From Chloroflexota bacterium (GTDB lineage: Bacteria; Chloroflexota; Dehalococcoidia; Lucifugimonadales; QGNO01): DNA of 64,000 bases. Below, piece by piece: positions 18,451-27,659 of the stretch (positions within the stretch are counted from its first letter, which is position 1; each line of letters opens with the position of its first letter). The stretch covers positions 62,001 through 126,000 of the forward strand of contig QGNO01000003.1 of NCBI GenBank assembly GCA_003228195.2. The letters run 5' to 3'. The position numbers and the translations under genes are program-made. The notes beneath the pieces were generated by a model. The model ran no database searches. It saw nothing but the letters and a program-made list of their open reading frames with translations, and was not told where the DNA came from.

Positions 18451-18465
18451 AATGTCCTCCATTAG

Positions 18466-18494
18466 CTGACTAATTGATTCATGGTCAGTATAAT
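18466..18494 (+). promoter_or_regulatory. Promoter of pheT
   Basis: CTGACT (18466-18471), 17-bp spacer, TATAAT (18489-18494). The predicted start is about 30 nt before the pheT ATG. An own promoter is needed because pheT is separated from pheS. Confidence 0.6.
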
Positions 18495-18529
18495 GGTGTT
18501 TTCAATATGTTGTTGGGTATTGAACCATT

Positions 18530-20929
18530 ATGAAAATTCCTTTGCAATGGCTAAAAGAATACGTCGATGTCACCATGACACCCATAGAGCTCGGTCAACG
18601 ATTGACCATGGCTGGCTTAGAAACTAGTGACGTCAGTTTTATAGGGCGAGAATGGGACAACATTTTTGTCGCTCACGTGGATAAAGTACAAGCTCATCCA
18701 AATGCCGATAGGCTCAGATTGGCTACCGTGAACTTAGGTCAAGAAACGATCACTGTAGTGTGTGGTGGACCCAACTTGGCTCAAGGTCAAAAGGTAGCTT
18801 TCGCAAAATTGGGCGCCAAGCTGAAAAACCCAGAATCTGAGAAGGCACAAACTCTAAAGGCGATTAAGATACGCGGTTTTTTGTCAGAAGGAATGGTCTG
18901 CTCAGAACGAGAGTTGGGCCTGGGGGAAGATGCTTCTGGGATTCTTATACTAGATGAAAATGCCCCAACTGGTACCCCGTTGTCTGAATATCTCGGGGAC
19001 ACAATAATAGTAACCGAAGTCACTCCTAATAGACCGGATTGGCTTTCTCTACTAGGCGTCGCGTACGAGGTGGCTGCCATAAATGGCGCTGAGGTAAAAA
19101 TTCCTAGATCTTCGTACAATGAGGAGTCGCCGACAATCAAACAAACCTGCACTCTTCTGAATGAGGCCCCTGATTTAGCTCGACGTTATACCGCGAGTCT
19201 CATTAGCGGGGTGACCATTGGCGCTTCACCTCAATGGATGAAAGATCGGCTCACTAAAGTAGGGCTCCGCCCTATCAACAACATAGTAGATATCACTAAT
19301 TACGTAATGCTCGAGTATGGGCAACCATTACACGCATTTGACTTCGACACTTTAGACAAACGGACTATTTTAGTTCGCCGTGCGAAAAATGGAGAATCAT
19401 TAACAACTATCGATGGAATTCATCGCAAGTTTACTAACGACATGCTGGTAATAGCAGACGGAACCAAACCTGTAGCGGTTGCTGGCGTGATGGGAGGTGC
19501 GGCAACAGAAGTCTCCCAAAGCACCACTAATGTCTTACTTGAATCGGCAAACTTTAAGCCAGAATCCATACGTAGAACATCTGCGTCGCTTGAAATTAAG
19601 ACGGAAGCTTCATACAGATTTGAAAGGAACCTCAACTCAGAATTAGCCTCGGCGGCCTTAAAAAGAGCCACGGCGCTAATACAAAAACTGGCTGGGGGCA
19701 CCGTATCTAAAGGGATATTAGACTCACACCCTGGAAAGTCCGACAAGTCCACCGTCATTTTGGAGATTAACCGTATTAAAAAAGTCTTGGGTGTTGCTCT
19801 ATCAACAAATCAGATCAAAAAGGTACTCACTTCTCTGGGTTTTAACATTACATTGATCGACCAGAATTCAATAAGCGTGCGCATTCCATACTGGCGAAGT
19901 GATATATCAATCGAAGAGGATTTGATTGAAGAACTCGCAAGGACTACTGGGTATGAACGTATCCCAGCGACTTTCTTGGCCACCAGCATACCTCAACACC
20001 AAAAACAGCCCGAAAGAGAATTGAGAGAAAAGGCAAAAGATCTTCTAGTTTCCGCTGGGCTACAAGAAATAATCTCCTATTCAATTACTGCTGAAAGAAA
20101 CCTAGATCTAACCAAAAAAGTCGAACAAACGAAACCTTTGAGATTGCGAAATCCCATGTCTCCAGAACAAGAATTTTTGAGAACTTCCCTTCGAGGCAGC
20201 CTTTTGGCGACACTAGAGATGAATCAGCGGTACGGACAAGACCGAATAGGTATTTTCGAAGTAGGCCGGGTTTATCTGAGGCGGAAAGATGACTTACCAG
20301 AGGAAAGGGATATGGCCGTCGGGGCGCTCTGGGGAGGAAGGGCACCCTTGTCTTGGGTTGGAGAACAAGGCAAGGTGGATTTTTTTGATGCAAAAGGTGT
20401 CGTCGAGTCATTTATGTCTGGCCTAGAACTTGAAGTAGAATACGTGGCAGGCGAAGACCCTAATTTTCACCCAGGGCGAACCGCCTATGTGAAGATTAAT
20501 GAAGTGACAACAGGAGTCATAGGGGAATTACGACCAGATATACAAGAGGAACTAAGTATTCCAGGTGAGCCAGTAGCACTGTTTGAGTTGAATCTTGCAA
20601 CTATTCTCCAACATCTACCTAAAGAAACATCTCGATTCGAATCGATACCCAGGTTTCCAGGATCTTACCGTGACCTATCCTTGCTGGCAGATTTCCACGT
20701 CCCCGCGGCAAGATTGGAGTCTTTGATCAAAGATCATGAATTGGTAAATGATGTGACAATTTTCGACGTTTATGTAGGGAGCGGTGTACCGGAAGGTAAA
20801 CGATCAATAGCATTACGTATCCACTTCAAATCACCACATCGTACGTTAACTTCCAAAGTGATTTCGGATGCTGAAGGAGAAATAATGAATAGACTTGTTA
20901 AAGAAGTAGGAGTAGAGCTGCGTAGTTAG
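18530..20929 (+). CDS. pheT: Phenylalanyl-tRNA synthetase beta subunit
   Basis: 799 aa, full length. N-terminal EMAP-like tRNA-binding OB domain (residues ~40-150: HPNADRLRLATVNLG), B3/4 editing region (~200-370, including GVMGGAATEV), B5 domain (~400-470), the catalytic-like core with SYSITAE and LRTSLRGSLLATLEMN, and a C-terminal ferredoxin-fold anticodon-binding domain (~705-799, FPGSYRDLSLLAD). It is the first gene of pheT-rmuC-moeA-hypothetical. Confidence 0.97.
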   Translation: MKIPLQWLKEYVDVTMTPIELGQRLTMAGLETSDVSFIGREWDNIFVAHVDKVQAHPNADRLRLATVNLGQETITVVCGGPNLAQGQKVAFAKLGAKLKNPESEKAQTLKAIKIRGFLSEGMVCSERELGLGEDASGILILDENAPTGTPLSEYLGDTIIVTEVTPNRPDWLSLLGVAYEVAAINGAEVKIPRSSYNEESPTIKQTCTLLNEAPDLARRYTASLISGVTIGASPQWMKDRLTKVGLRPINNIVDITNYVMLEYGQPLHAFDFDTLDKRTILVRRAKNGESLTTIDGIHRKFTNDMLVIADGTKPVAVAGVMGGAATEVSQSTTNVLLESANFKPESIRRTSASLEIKTEASYRFERNLNSELASAALKRATALIQKLAGGTVSKGILDSHPGKSDKSTVILEINRIKKVLGVALSTNQIKKVLTSLGFNITLIDQNSISVRIPYWRSDISIEEDLIEELARTTGYERIPATFLATSIPQHQKQPERELREKAKDLLVSAGLQEIISYSITAERNLDLTKKVEQTKPLRLRNPMSPEQEFLRTSLRGSLLATLEMNQRYGQDRIGIFEVGRVYLRRKDDLPEERDMAVGALWGGRAPLSWVGEQGKVDFFDAKGVVESFMSGLELEVEYVAGEDPNFHPGRTAYVKINEVTTGVIGELRPDIQEELSIPGEPVALFELNLATILQHLPKETSRFESIPRFPGSYRDLSLLADFHVPAARLESLIKDHELVNDVTIFDVYVGSGVPEGKRSIALRIHFKSPHRTLTSKVISDAEGEIMNRLVKEVGVELRS

Positions 20930-20942
20930 CTCGTTTCACTAT

Positions 20943-21920
20943 ATGACTGACATCCTCATACTTTCAACTGTTATTTTAGCTACCGGCCTTTTGATTATAG
21001 TGCTACTCAGACAAAAATCTAGCGGATTGAACAAAGAATTACAGAATTCGATTGATGAGATCGGGCAAGCCAAAGACATAATATCCGACCATGCCCTACG
21101 TACAATGGAGTCTCTCAACGATCTTGGGGAAAATTTGCACCGGATAGTGCAACAACAGGAACAAACGCAAAAAATTGGTGAGTCACTGAAAGATCTATTA
21201 CAAGGCCCAAAGCTACGCGGAAATTATGGCGAGATGATTTTAGAAGAAATGCTCGACAAAGCACTGCCAAAAAGTATGTGGGGCAGACAACACATACTAT
21301 ACGGCAGGGAAGCGGTGGACTGTGCAATAAAATATCGGGATGTATTAGTACCAATAGACTCGAAATTCCCTCGGGACTCTTATTTGAAATATATCAGTGC
21401 TGAGTCCGAGGAAGAAAAGACAGGATATTGGAAGGAATTTGAACGAGCGGTCAGAACGCAAGTAACTAGTATCCAATCAAAATATGTGAAACCTGAGTAT
21501 GGGACCTCAGACTTTGCACTTATGTTTATACCATCCGAAGCAATATATTATGAAACCATTGCCGATAATAACCGCTCTGCGAACAACTCCTCTCTTCTGG
21601 AATATGCGCAGTCTCGCCACGTGATCCCAGTCAGTCCCAATACCCTGTACGCTTTCCTGCAAGTGATACTGTTAGGTATAAAGAACTTGGAGATGTCAAG
21701 AATTGCTAGGGATCTGCAAAAAAATCTCGCGGCAATTCAAAAACATTTCGACTACTTTAACAATAAATATGTTGAAGTGGGACGTGACCTTGAAAAAGCC
21801 TCGGAAGCGTACCGAATCAGTGAAAACCATCTGCGAAGATACAAAAGCGGGATAGACACTACTTTACAGATCAAAGAAAAAGATGATTCAACGGAGACCA
21901 ATGGCTCATCAACATCATGA
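20943..21920 (+). CDS. rmuC: RmuC-family DNA recombination protein
   Basis: 325 aa. An N-terminal membrane helix (ILSTVILATGLLIIVLL) is followed by a coiled coil (~25-85) and the RmuC nuclease-like domain: KLRGNYGEMILEEML (near 91), VLVPIDSKFPRDSYLKY (near 132), FALMFIPSEAIYYE (near 190) and a C-terminal helical tail. RmuC limits recombination between inverted repeats in E. coli and is related to restriction-type nucleases. The last 20 nt overlap the moeA start. Confidence 0.88.
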   Translation: MTDILILSTVILATGLLIIVLLRQKSSGLNKELQNSIDEIGQAKDIISDHALRTMESLNDLGENLHRIVQQQEQTQKIGESLKDLLQGPKLRGNYGEMILEEMLDKALPKSMWGRQHILYGREAVDCAIKYRDVLVPIDSKFPRDSYLKYISAESEEEKTGYWKEFERAVRTQVTSIQSKYVKPEYGTSDFALMFIPSEAIYYETIADNNRSANNSSLLEYAQSRHVIPVSPNTLYAFLQVILLGIKNLEMSRIARDLQKNLAAIQKHFDYFNNKYVEVGRDLEKASEAYRISENHLRRYKSGIDTTLQIKEKDDSTETNGSSTS

Positions 21921-23196
21921 TGACACATATACAGCTGATATGCTATCTGTCGAAGAGGCTAGAAATGAGGTTCTAGCCTTGGTGAAGGTTCTGAACCATG
22001 AAGACGTCCATCTTATGGAATCGCTTGGTCAGGTCATAGCCGAAGATATCTATGCGGGGCTAGACATACCACCTTTTCAAAACTCCGCTATGGACGGCTA
22101 TGCCGTAAGGCACCAAGACATCAAGGGTGCTTCCCCTAATAACGCAATCACACTCAAGGTAGTAGGAAGTATCGCAGCTGGACAGATAGCCAAAGTGGCT
22201 TTACCAGAGGGTGCCGCTATTAGGATAATGACAGGAGCACCTTTACCGCTAGGAGCAAACACGGTTGTCCCGTTCGAAGAAACCGATGAATTAGTTCGAA
22301 AAAAAAGCGACGAAACAGTAGACGAAGTGTCTGTGTTCCATGAATTTTCTAAAGGAGAATTTGTAAGACCTGCTGCAGAAGATGTTAGAAAAGGCGAATT
22401 GATTCTAAGAAGCGGCACAGTGATAAGAGCTGCCGAGATTGGAGTATTGGCATCTCTGGGCTACGACTCTATAACAGTCACGAGGCGGCCTTTAATCGGG
22501 ATACTGGCGACTGGAAACGAGCTAGCAAAACCAGGCACAAGTTTGATCTATGGAAAAATTTATGACAGTAACACTTATAGCGTAGCAGCCCTTGTGAAAA
22601 GGTACGGTGGAATTCCAAAAATCCTTGGCATCGCCAAGGATAATTTCAAATCTATAGATTCAATGTTATTCAAAGGAATTGCAACTGATTTACTAATTAC
22701 ATCGGCAGGAGTGTCTAAAGGGGACTACGATATTGTGAAAGACGTTTTGACACAACGTGGTAACATCACCTTCTGGTCAGTGAGAATGCGCCCTGCAAAA
22801 CCAATAGCTTTTGGAGAATTAGCCAGTATAGATAACCATAAGATACCACTTATCGGGTTGCCGGGAAATCCCGTGAGTGCAATGATAGCTTTCGAACAAT
22901 TAGCTAGGCCGGCAATATTGAAAATGATGGGAAAGACAAAACTCACCAAACCATACGTTTACGCATTTCTTGAAGACCCAATAATCAACACAGACGGGCG
23001 ACGAGTTTACGCCAGAGCAATTGTAAGTAAGAAAAACGGCAAGTATTATGCCAAACTAACAGGGCCCCAAGGTTCAAACGTACTTACGTCAATGACCAAA
23101 GCCAATGGCCTAGCTATATGCGATGAAACTGTATGTGCAATGAAAATCGGCGACATTGCCAAGATTGAAATGCTTGACTGGGAAGAAGTCGAATAA
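21901..23196 (+). CDS. moeA: Molybdopterin molybdenumtransferase MoeA
   Basis: 431 aa. It inserts molybdate into adenylylated molybdopterin. Motifs: PPFQNSAMDGYAVR (near 55), IMTGAPLPLGANTVVPFEET (near 110), GILATGNEL, the MoCF domain SAGVSKGDYD (near 265) and GLPGNPVSAMIAFEQ (near 319), then the C-terminal beta-barrel. The track starts 6 codons earlier; GGAG lies 4 nt before the ATG at 21901 (MAHQHH), so I use that. It overlaps rmuC by 20 nt. With moaA and moaC about 10-12 kb away, three Moco genes are in this window. Confidence 0.95.
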   Translation: MAHQHHDDTYTADMLSVEEARNEVLALVKVLNHEDVHLMESLGQVIAEDIYAGLDIPPFQNSAMDGYAVRHQDIKGASPNNAITLKVVGSIAAGQIAKVALPEGAAIRIMTGAPLPLGANTVVPFEETDELVRKKSDETVDEVSVFHEFSKGEFVRPAAEDVRKGELILRSGTVIRAAEIGVLASLGYDSITVTRRPLIGILATGNELAKPGTSLIYGKIYDSNTYSVAALVKRYGGIPKILGIAKDNFKSIDSMLFKGIATDLLITSAGVSKGDYDIVKDVLTQRGNITFWSVRMRPAKPIAFGELASIDNHKIPLIGLPGNPVSAMIAFEQLARPAILKMMGKTKLTKPYVYAFLEDPIINTDGRRVYARAIVSKKNGKYYAKLTGPQGSNVLTSMTKANGLAICDETVCAMKIGDIAKIEMLDWEEVE

Positions 23197-23655
23197 ATGA
23201 TGAAGGGAGGAAAGTTGTTAGTTAAAGAAAAAGAGGACCAAGGATCAAGATACATGGAGGCGACTGTTAAAGTTGATGTTGATCATCTCGAAACACTGGG
23301 AAGATCAATCAGTCTGCTACTCCTGCATAGGCGATGTGCTTCATGTTGGCGTGAACTAATTAATGAACCAAACCAAGGCTTAGATATTGATGCGAAAAGC
23401 CACCTCAAGCAGATTACGGGACACTGCTCGAAAGATCCAGGGTTCATTAGTCATGGAATGCCGATGTTGGAAGCTGTGTTTCGAATACTCCTCATCCGCA
23501 AGTATGGGCCCATTTCAATCAACAAACTCGTAGACGCCCTTCAAGAAATGTGGACTGACCCAACCAATCCAAGCCTACCTTCTCCAGAGAAAATATACAG
23601 GATGCTAAAAGGAGACAGATACTACGGCATAGTATTGTCCAATCTATCCAGTTAG
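23197..23655 (+). CDS. Conserved-looking hypothetical, possible Zn-binding winged helix
   Basis: 152 aa, not recognised. It contains a CxxC followed ~35 residues later by H and H-C (RRCASCWREL ... HLKQITGHC), which could form a zinc site. The C-terminal half (YGPISINKLVDALQEMW ... PSPEKIYRMLKGDRYYGI) looks like a small winged-helix fold. The ATG directly follows the moeA TAA, allowing coupled translation. An alternative is TTG 23215, which has GGAGG 4 nt upstream. No role in Moco synthesis is implied beyond position. Confidence 0.65.
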   Translation: MMKGGKLLVKEKEDQGSRYMEATVKVDVDHLETLGRSISLLLLHRRCASCWRELINEPNQGLDIDAKSHLKQITGHCSKDPGFISHGMPMLEAVFRILLIRKYGPISINKLVDALQEMWTDPTNPSLPSPEKIYRMLKGDRYYGIVLSNLSS

Positions 23656-23734
23656 GCTCGCAACAAAGCCGGCATCTTCCGAATAGCCACGATAGAGTGG
23701 TCCGTAAGACAGCCAACAGGAATATCAGATTGTG

Positions 23735-24094
23735 CTAGGGAGACACATGCTCTCGGGCAGTGGACACGAGCTCCGAGAAAGCTAGTTCGTCCCTGACCGC
23801 TATGTCAGCCAATATCTTCCGATCTACTTGCACATTGGCTAGTTTCAATCCATGCATGAACACACCGTAAGGCAAACCACCATTACGAGCTGCAGCAGCT
23901 ATCCGCAGTATCCATAGGCGTCTAAAATCGCCCTTACGCTCTCTCCGATGAGCGTAAGTATATGCCATCGCCTTATTCAAGGACTCTTGAGCCCTCCTAA
24001 AAAGCTTATGCCTTCCTCCCTTATGACCTTTAGTAAGTGAGAGCACCTTAGCATGACGGCGATGCCTAGTTACACCTCGTTTAACTCTAGCCAA
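23735..24094 (-). CDS. rplT: 50S ribosomal protein L20
   Basis: 119 aa. It binds 23S rRNA early in 50S assembly. The sequence MARVKRGVTRHRRHAKVLSL and the RLWILRIAAAARNGGLPYG stretch are diagnostic. TTG start with SD AAGGAG about 6 nt upstream. It is the last gene of infC-rpmI-rplT, the widely conserved IF3/L35/L20 operon. Confidence 0.97.
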   Translation of the reverse strand: MARVKRGVTRHRRHAKVLSLTKGHKGGRHKLFRRAQESLNKAMAYTYAHRRERKGDFRRLWILRIAAAARNGGLPYGVFMHGLKLANVQVDRKILADIAVRDELAFSELVSTAREHVSP

Positions 24095-24159
24095 TATATC
24101 TCCTTCGGCACATATTCATGTCGTTTAAATACTCGTACGGGCCGCGGGTAAGCGGTTCC

Positions 24160-24360
24160 CTATTTGGAATAAGGAATCAGACGCCGTAACTTAGGAATAT
24201 CAGCTTTACTAACTAACACCGTGTCATCAAACATACGGCGGGCTCGTTTTGACTTCTTCCTTCTAAGGTGGCTGCTCATACCTTTCATTCGTAAAGCTTT
24301 ACCGCCCCCTGAAAATCGAAATCTGGCTTTGGCACCTTTATGTGTTTTTAGTTTTGGCAT
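24160..24360 (-). CDS. rpmI: 50S ribosomal protein L35
   Basis: 66 aa, highly basic. MPKLKTHKGAKARFRFSGGGK and SHLRRKKSKRARR are the L35 pattern. It lies 13 bp after infC and 65 bp before rplT on the minus strand. Confidence 0.97.
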   Translation of the reverse strand: MPKLKTHKGAKARFRFSGGGKALRMKGMSSHLRRKKSKRARRMFDDTVLVSKADIPKLRRLIPYSK

Positions 24361-24373
24361 TGATACTTTTTTC

Positions 24374-24946
24374 TTAAAGACCTACAAGTTCTGTTTCTTC
24401 CTTATTCTTACTGACCACTTCTTGACTCTTGGTGCCAAGTTTCGACTGAGCTAAAATTATGCTCAACATACGCCCTTCCATAGAGGGGGCCTTTTCAAGC
24501 TTAGACACTTCTTGCAAGGACTCTGCAACCTTTCGTAAAAGCGCCACTCCAAGCTCAGGGTGAGTTATCGAACGACCCCTAAAAAGTACTGTTAATTTAA
24601 CTTTAGCTCCAGTATCCAGCAACTTTCTTACTATGCGTTCCTTAGCTTCCAAATCATGCTGGCCAATATTAGGTCTGAGCCTTACTTCCCTCAACTCAAC
24701 AGACTTCTGGGATTTCTTCGCCTCTTTTTCCTTTTTCGCCTGTTCGTACCTAAACCTGCCGTAATCTAGCAAGCGACAAACTGGAGGGTCGGCTCCCGGA
24801 GCCACTTCAACCAAATCCAATGCCCGCTCCTGTGCTAGCACCAGCGCATCCTGAATTTTCATCACACCCAACTGCTGGCCATCTTCATCAACTAAGCGAA
24901 TCGTGGCGGAACGTATAGCTCGATTAGCCCGGTACTGCCTAGATAT
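24374..24946 (-). CDS. infC: Translation initiation factor IF-3, AUA start
   Basis: 190 aa. IF3 keeps 30S subunits free and checks initiation codons. The track begins at an internal ATG (GVMKIQDALVLAQE) and loses the conserved N-terminus. Reading upstream in frame gives YRANRAIRSATIRLVDEDGQ, the classical IF3 start. The frame is closed by TGA just before it, and no ATG, GTG or TTG lies between; the fitting initiator is ATA at 24946-24944, with SD GAGGTG about 7-9 nt upstream. Non-AUG starts (AUU in E. coli) are a known feature of infC and underlie its autoregulation. The N-domain, linker and C-domain (KLTVLFRGRSITHPELG) are all present. Confidence 0.93.
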   Translation of the reverse strand: MSRQYRANRAIRSATIRLVDEDGQQLGVMKIQDALVLAQERALDLVEVAPGADPPVCRLLDYGRFRYEQAKKEKEAKKSQKSVELREVRLRPNIGQHDLEAKERIVRKLLDTGAKVKLTVLFRGRSITHPELGVALLRKVAESLQEVSKLEKAPSMEGRMLSIILAQSKLGTKSQEVVSKNKEETELVGL

Positions 24947-25131
24947 TCTCGGTCACCTCTCTTTTTACCTTCCTTTCAAAGGGGAATAATATATCACAGC
25001 GGCTTCAGGCAGTAAAGGTGCAGATTTAGACCATGAAAGCAATCTTTTCCAACTATTTAATTCATCAACATGTTTATATAGCGTACTATACACAATGCCA
25101 ACTGTTGGATCCTAAAAACAAGGCTCAAATA

Positions 25132-25737
25132 ATGTTCAGCAAAACTGAATTGAGTAAAATTACCGACATTATCGACTTGAAGTCGACGAACATTGCCAGT
25201 GTAGTGATCGGAATTGACGGTCTAGCTGGAGCAGGCAAGTCCACATTAGCACAACAAATTGTACATTGGGTCGAGAACGCTACCCACATAGAACTAGATG
25301 ATTTCTATCAGCCCTATCATCTAACAAAAGACTCGCGATTGAGCCCCAAAGAAATGTGTTTCAAGCTATTCGATTGGAAAAGGCTAAGGAATGATTTGCT
25401 TATACCAATCGCTCGAGGCCATGCTGCCGTTTATCAAAGATACGGTTGGATTGAGAATAGGCTTTTAGCTCATGTAGAAATTCCTGTCGCTCCAGTGATA
25501 GTAGTTGAGGGGGTCTTCGGCATGCTGCCATCTCTCAGATCTTTTTATGACTTAAAGATCTACGTAGACACGCCAAAAACCCATAGGTTAAGTCGTCTTA
25601 ACGCCAGAGGCTATTTAAATAGAGAATGGATGGGCCCATGGATGGCCGCAGAAGATTGGTATATTGATCAAATCAAACCCAAAGATCACGTTGATCTAGT
25701 AATTCCGGGGACACCCAATAAGATAGATGCATTTTAG
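25132..25737 (+). CDS. Uridine kinase-like P-loop kinase
   Basis: About 201 aa. P-loop VVIGIDGLAGAGKSTLAQQIV is followed by the LDDFYQP motif characteristic of uridine kinase/phosphoribulokinase-type enzymes; VPAPVIVVEG-like VAPVIVVEGVFG and a LNARGYLNREW stretch follow. It probably phosphorylates a nucleoside or related small molecule; the exact substrate is not readable. The track starts at 25033; I use the ATG at 25132 since the 33 earlier residues look non-conserved and AAGG lies 8 nt before 25132. It converges with thrS, the stops overlapping by 3 nt. Confidence 0.75.
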   Translation: MFSKTELSKITDIIDLKSTNIASVVIGIDGLAGAGKSTLAQQIVHWVENATHIELDDFYQPYHLTKDSRLSPKEMCFKLFDWKRLRNDLLIPIARGHAAVYQRYGWIENRLLAHVEIPVAPVIVVEGVFGMLPSLRSFYDLKIYVDTPKTHRLSRLNARGYLNREWMGPWMAAEDWYIDQIKPKDHVDLVIPGTPNKIDAF

Positions 25738-27488
25738 CTATTATTTGACACAGCTTCCCTAATAATCTCCACCGCTTGGCCCACTGCTAGGGAACCCATA
25801 TCTTCGTTAGACCTGAGTCGGACAGACACTGTTTTATCTTCTTCTTCACGATCTCCGACTATCAACATGTAAGGCACCTTTTGCAGTTGCGCTTCGCGTA
25901 TCTTCGAATTCATACGCTCATTACGATCATTCACTTCCACCCGAAGTCCCCCATCTGACAGCTGCCTCCTGATATGTTCAGCATATTCAGCGTGTCGATC
26001 TGCTATGGGGATTATCACAGCTTGGACAGGAGCCAGCCAAACTGGGAAAGCACCCGCGAAATGCTCAATTAAAATGCCCATGAATCTTTCTAGAGATCCA
26101 ATCATCGCTTTGTGCAAAACAACAGGCCTTTGCCTCAATCCATCGTCACTGACATACTCCAAATCAAACCGTTCTGGCAGTGAGAAATCAAGTTGAATAG
26201 TACCCAGCTGCCATTCCCTAGACAACGCATCCGGGACAAAGAAATCGATTTTGGGTCCGTAAAAAGCACCCTCACCCGTCACAGATTCGAACGGTAAATC
26301 AGCTTCTTCCAAGACTCTTCTTAAAGCTGTTTCGGCCGTGTCCCATATTTCGTCAGATCCAACACGTTTTTCAGGCCTCAAAGATAAAGCGATTCTCACC
26401 TCTTTAAACTTGAATAACGAATATGTCTGCTGATACATGTTAATAAGAGTACGAACTTCCCCCGCAACTTGGTCAGGCGTGCAAAATATATGAGCGTCGT
26501 CTTGGCTAAAAGTACGAACCCTGGTAAGCCCATGCGTTACTCCTGAACGTTCATACCTATGCAATCTGCCAAAGTCGGCGAAGCGAATGGGAAGGTCTCT
26601 ATACGAGCGCAATCTAGAAGAATAGATCAGAGCGTGCGCTGGGCAATTCATTGGCTTCAAGCCATACTCACGATCCTCGTGTCGAATAAAGTACATATTG
26701 TCCTTATAGTTATCGTAGTGACCAGAGCGCTTCCACAGTTCCGTATCAAATATCTGTGGCGTTATAACTTCCTGGTAGCCACTTCTCTGGTAAAGATCCT
26801 GTACGTATCTAACTAGCGACTGATACACAACAGTGCCTTTCGGCAAAAAGAATGGACTAGCTGGAGCGATAGGGTCCATCAAGAACAAGTCAAGTTCTAA
26901 GCCCAGGCGACGATGATCTCGTTTCTGAGCTTCCTCTAATCTAATCAAGTGGGCATCAAGATCATCTTGAGACTCAAATGCTGTGCCATAAATACGTTGA
27001 AGCATCGGCCTAGTCTCATCACCGCGCCAATACGCACCGGCAACTGATAGAAGCTTGAAGGCCACTATCTCTGCGGTTGAATCGGTGTGCCCGCCTCTAC
27101 ACAGGTCCTCAAAAGATCCATGTCTATAAAAAGTTACGGTTTCTGTCTCGGATAATTCGTCAATAATTTCAAGCTTGAAGGGCTGATCCTTCTCTATGTC
27201 CTTGGCTTCCTCCCGAGATACTTCGCGACCACTAAATGCTAGCCCTGCTTCGATACTCGATCGCATGCGCTCTTCGATAACCTGGAGATCCTCTACTGTA
27301 ACGGCGCGAGGCACCAAGAAATCATAGTAGAATCCATCGTCAGTCGGCGGTCCTATTCCAAGCTTGGTCCCAGGGAAAAGTTCGCATACTGCCTCAGCCA
27401 AAACGTGAGCAGTAGAATGACGTAGGCGATACACACTACTATTGTAGGCACTATTCTCTGAGGTAGTTTCTTGGTCGTCTTGTAGCAA
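25734..27488 (-). CDS. thrS: Threonyl-tRNA synthetase lacking the TGS domain
   Basis: 584 aa. It charges tRNA-Thr. It begins directly with the editing domain (RHSTAHVLAEAV, then CRGGHTDS; the HxxxH and CxxxH sites), followed by the class II catalytic core with zinc ligands (LKPMNCPAH) and motif 2 RFADFGRLHRYERSG, and the anticodon-binding domain from ~485 (PVQAVIIPIADRHAEYAE). The usual ~60-residue N-terminal TGS domain is absent; TAA closes the frame four codons upstream of the TTG. SD AAGGTG lies 5 nt before that TTG. Confidence 0.95.
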   Translation of the reverse strand: MLQDDQETTSENSAYNSSVYRLRHSTAHVLAEAVCELFPGTKLGIGPPTDDGFYYDFLVPRAVTVEDLQVIEERMRSSIEAGLAFSGREVSREEAKDIEKDQPFKLEIIDELSETETVTFYRHGSFEDLCRGGHTDSTAEIVAFKLLSVAGAYWRGDETRPMLQRIYGTAFESQDDLDAHLIRLEEAQKRDHRRLGLELDLFLMDPIAPASPFFLPKGTVVYQSLVRYVQDLYQRSGYQEVITPQIFDTELWKRSGHYDNYKDNMYFIRHEDREYGLKPMNCPAHALIYSSRLRSYRDLPIRFADFGRLHRYERSGVTHGLTRVRTFSQDDAHIFCTPDQVAGEVRTLINMYQQTYSLFKFKEVRIALSLRPEKRVGSDEIWDTAETALRRVLEEADLPFESVTGEGAFYGPKIDFFVPDALSREWQLGTIQLDFSLPERFDLEYVSDDGLRQRPVVLHKAMIGSLERFMGILIEHFAGAFPVWLAPVQAVIIPIADRHAEYAEHIRRQLSDGGLRVEVNDRNERMNSKIREAQLQKVPYMLIVGDREEEDKTVSVRLRSNEDMGSLAVGQAVEIIREAVSNNS

Positions 27489-27659
27489 TGAGTCACCTTA
27501 TAAAATAGCCAATACACCTATGTGAGGTATGGCAATATCCGACGTGAAATTGATGTAACTATAGGAGATTTCATTTCCCATAATAAAAGATGTCATCTAC
27601 ACATCACATTCGCGTATCATTCTAGGGTTTGCACATAGCATTAACAAGTCCAGATCATC

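Noticed and set aside
27489-27659. Possible T-box leader upstream of thrS
   Set aside because: No T-box sequence, specifier stem or antiterminator is visible in the 171-bp gap.
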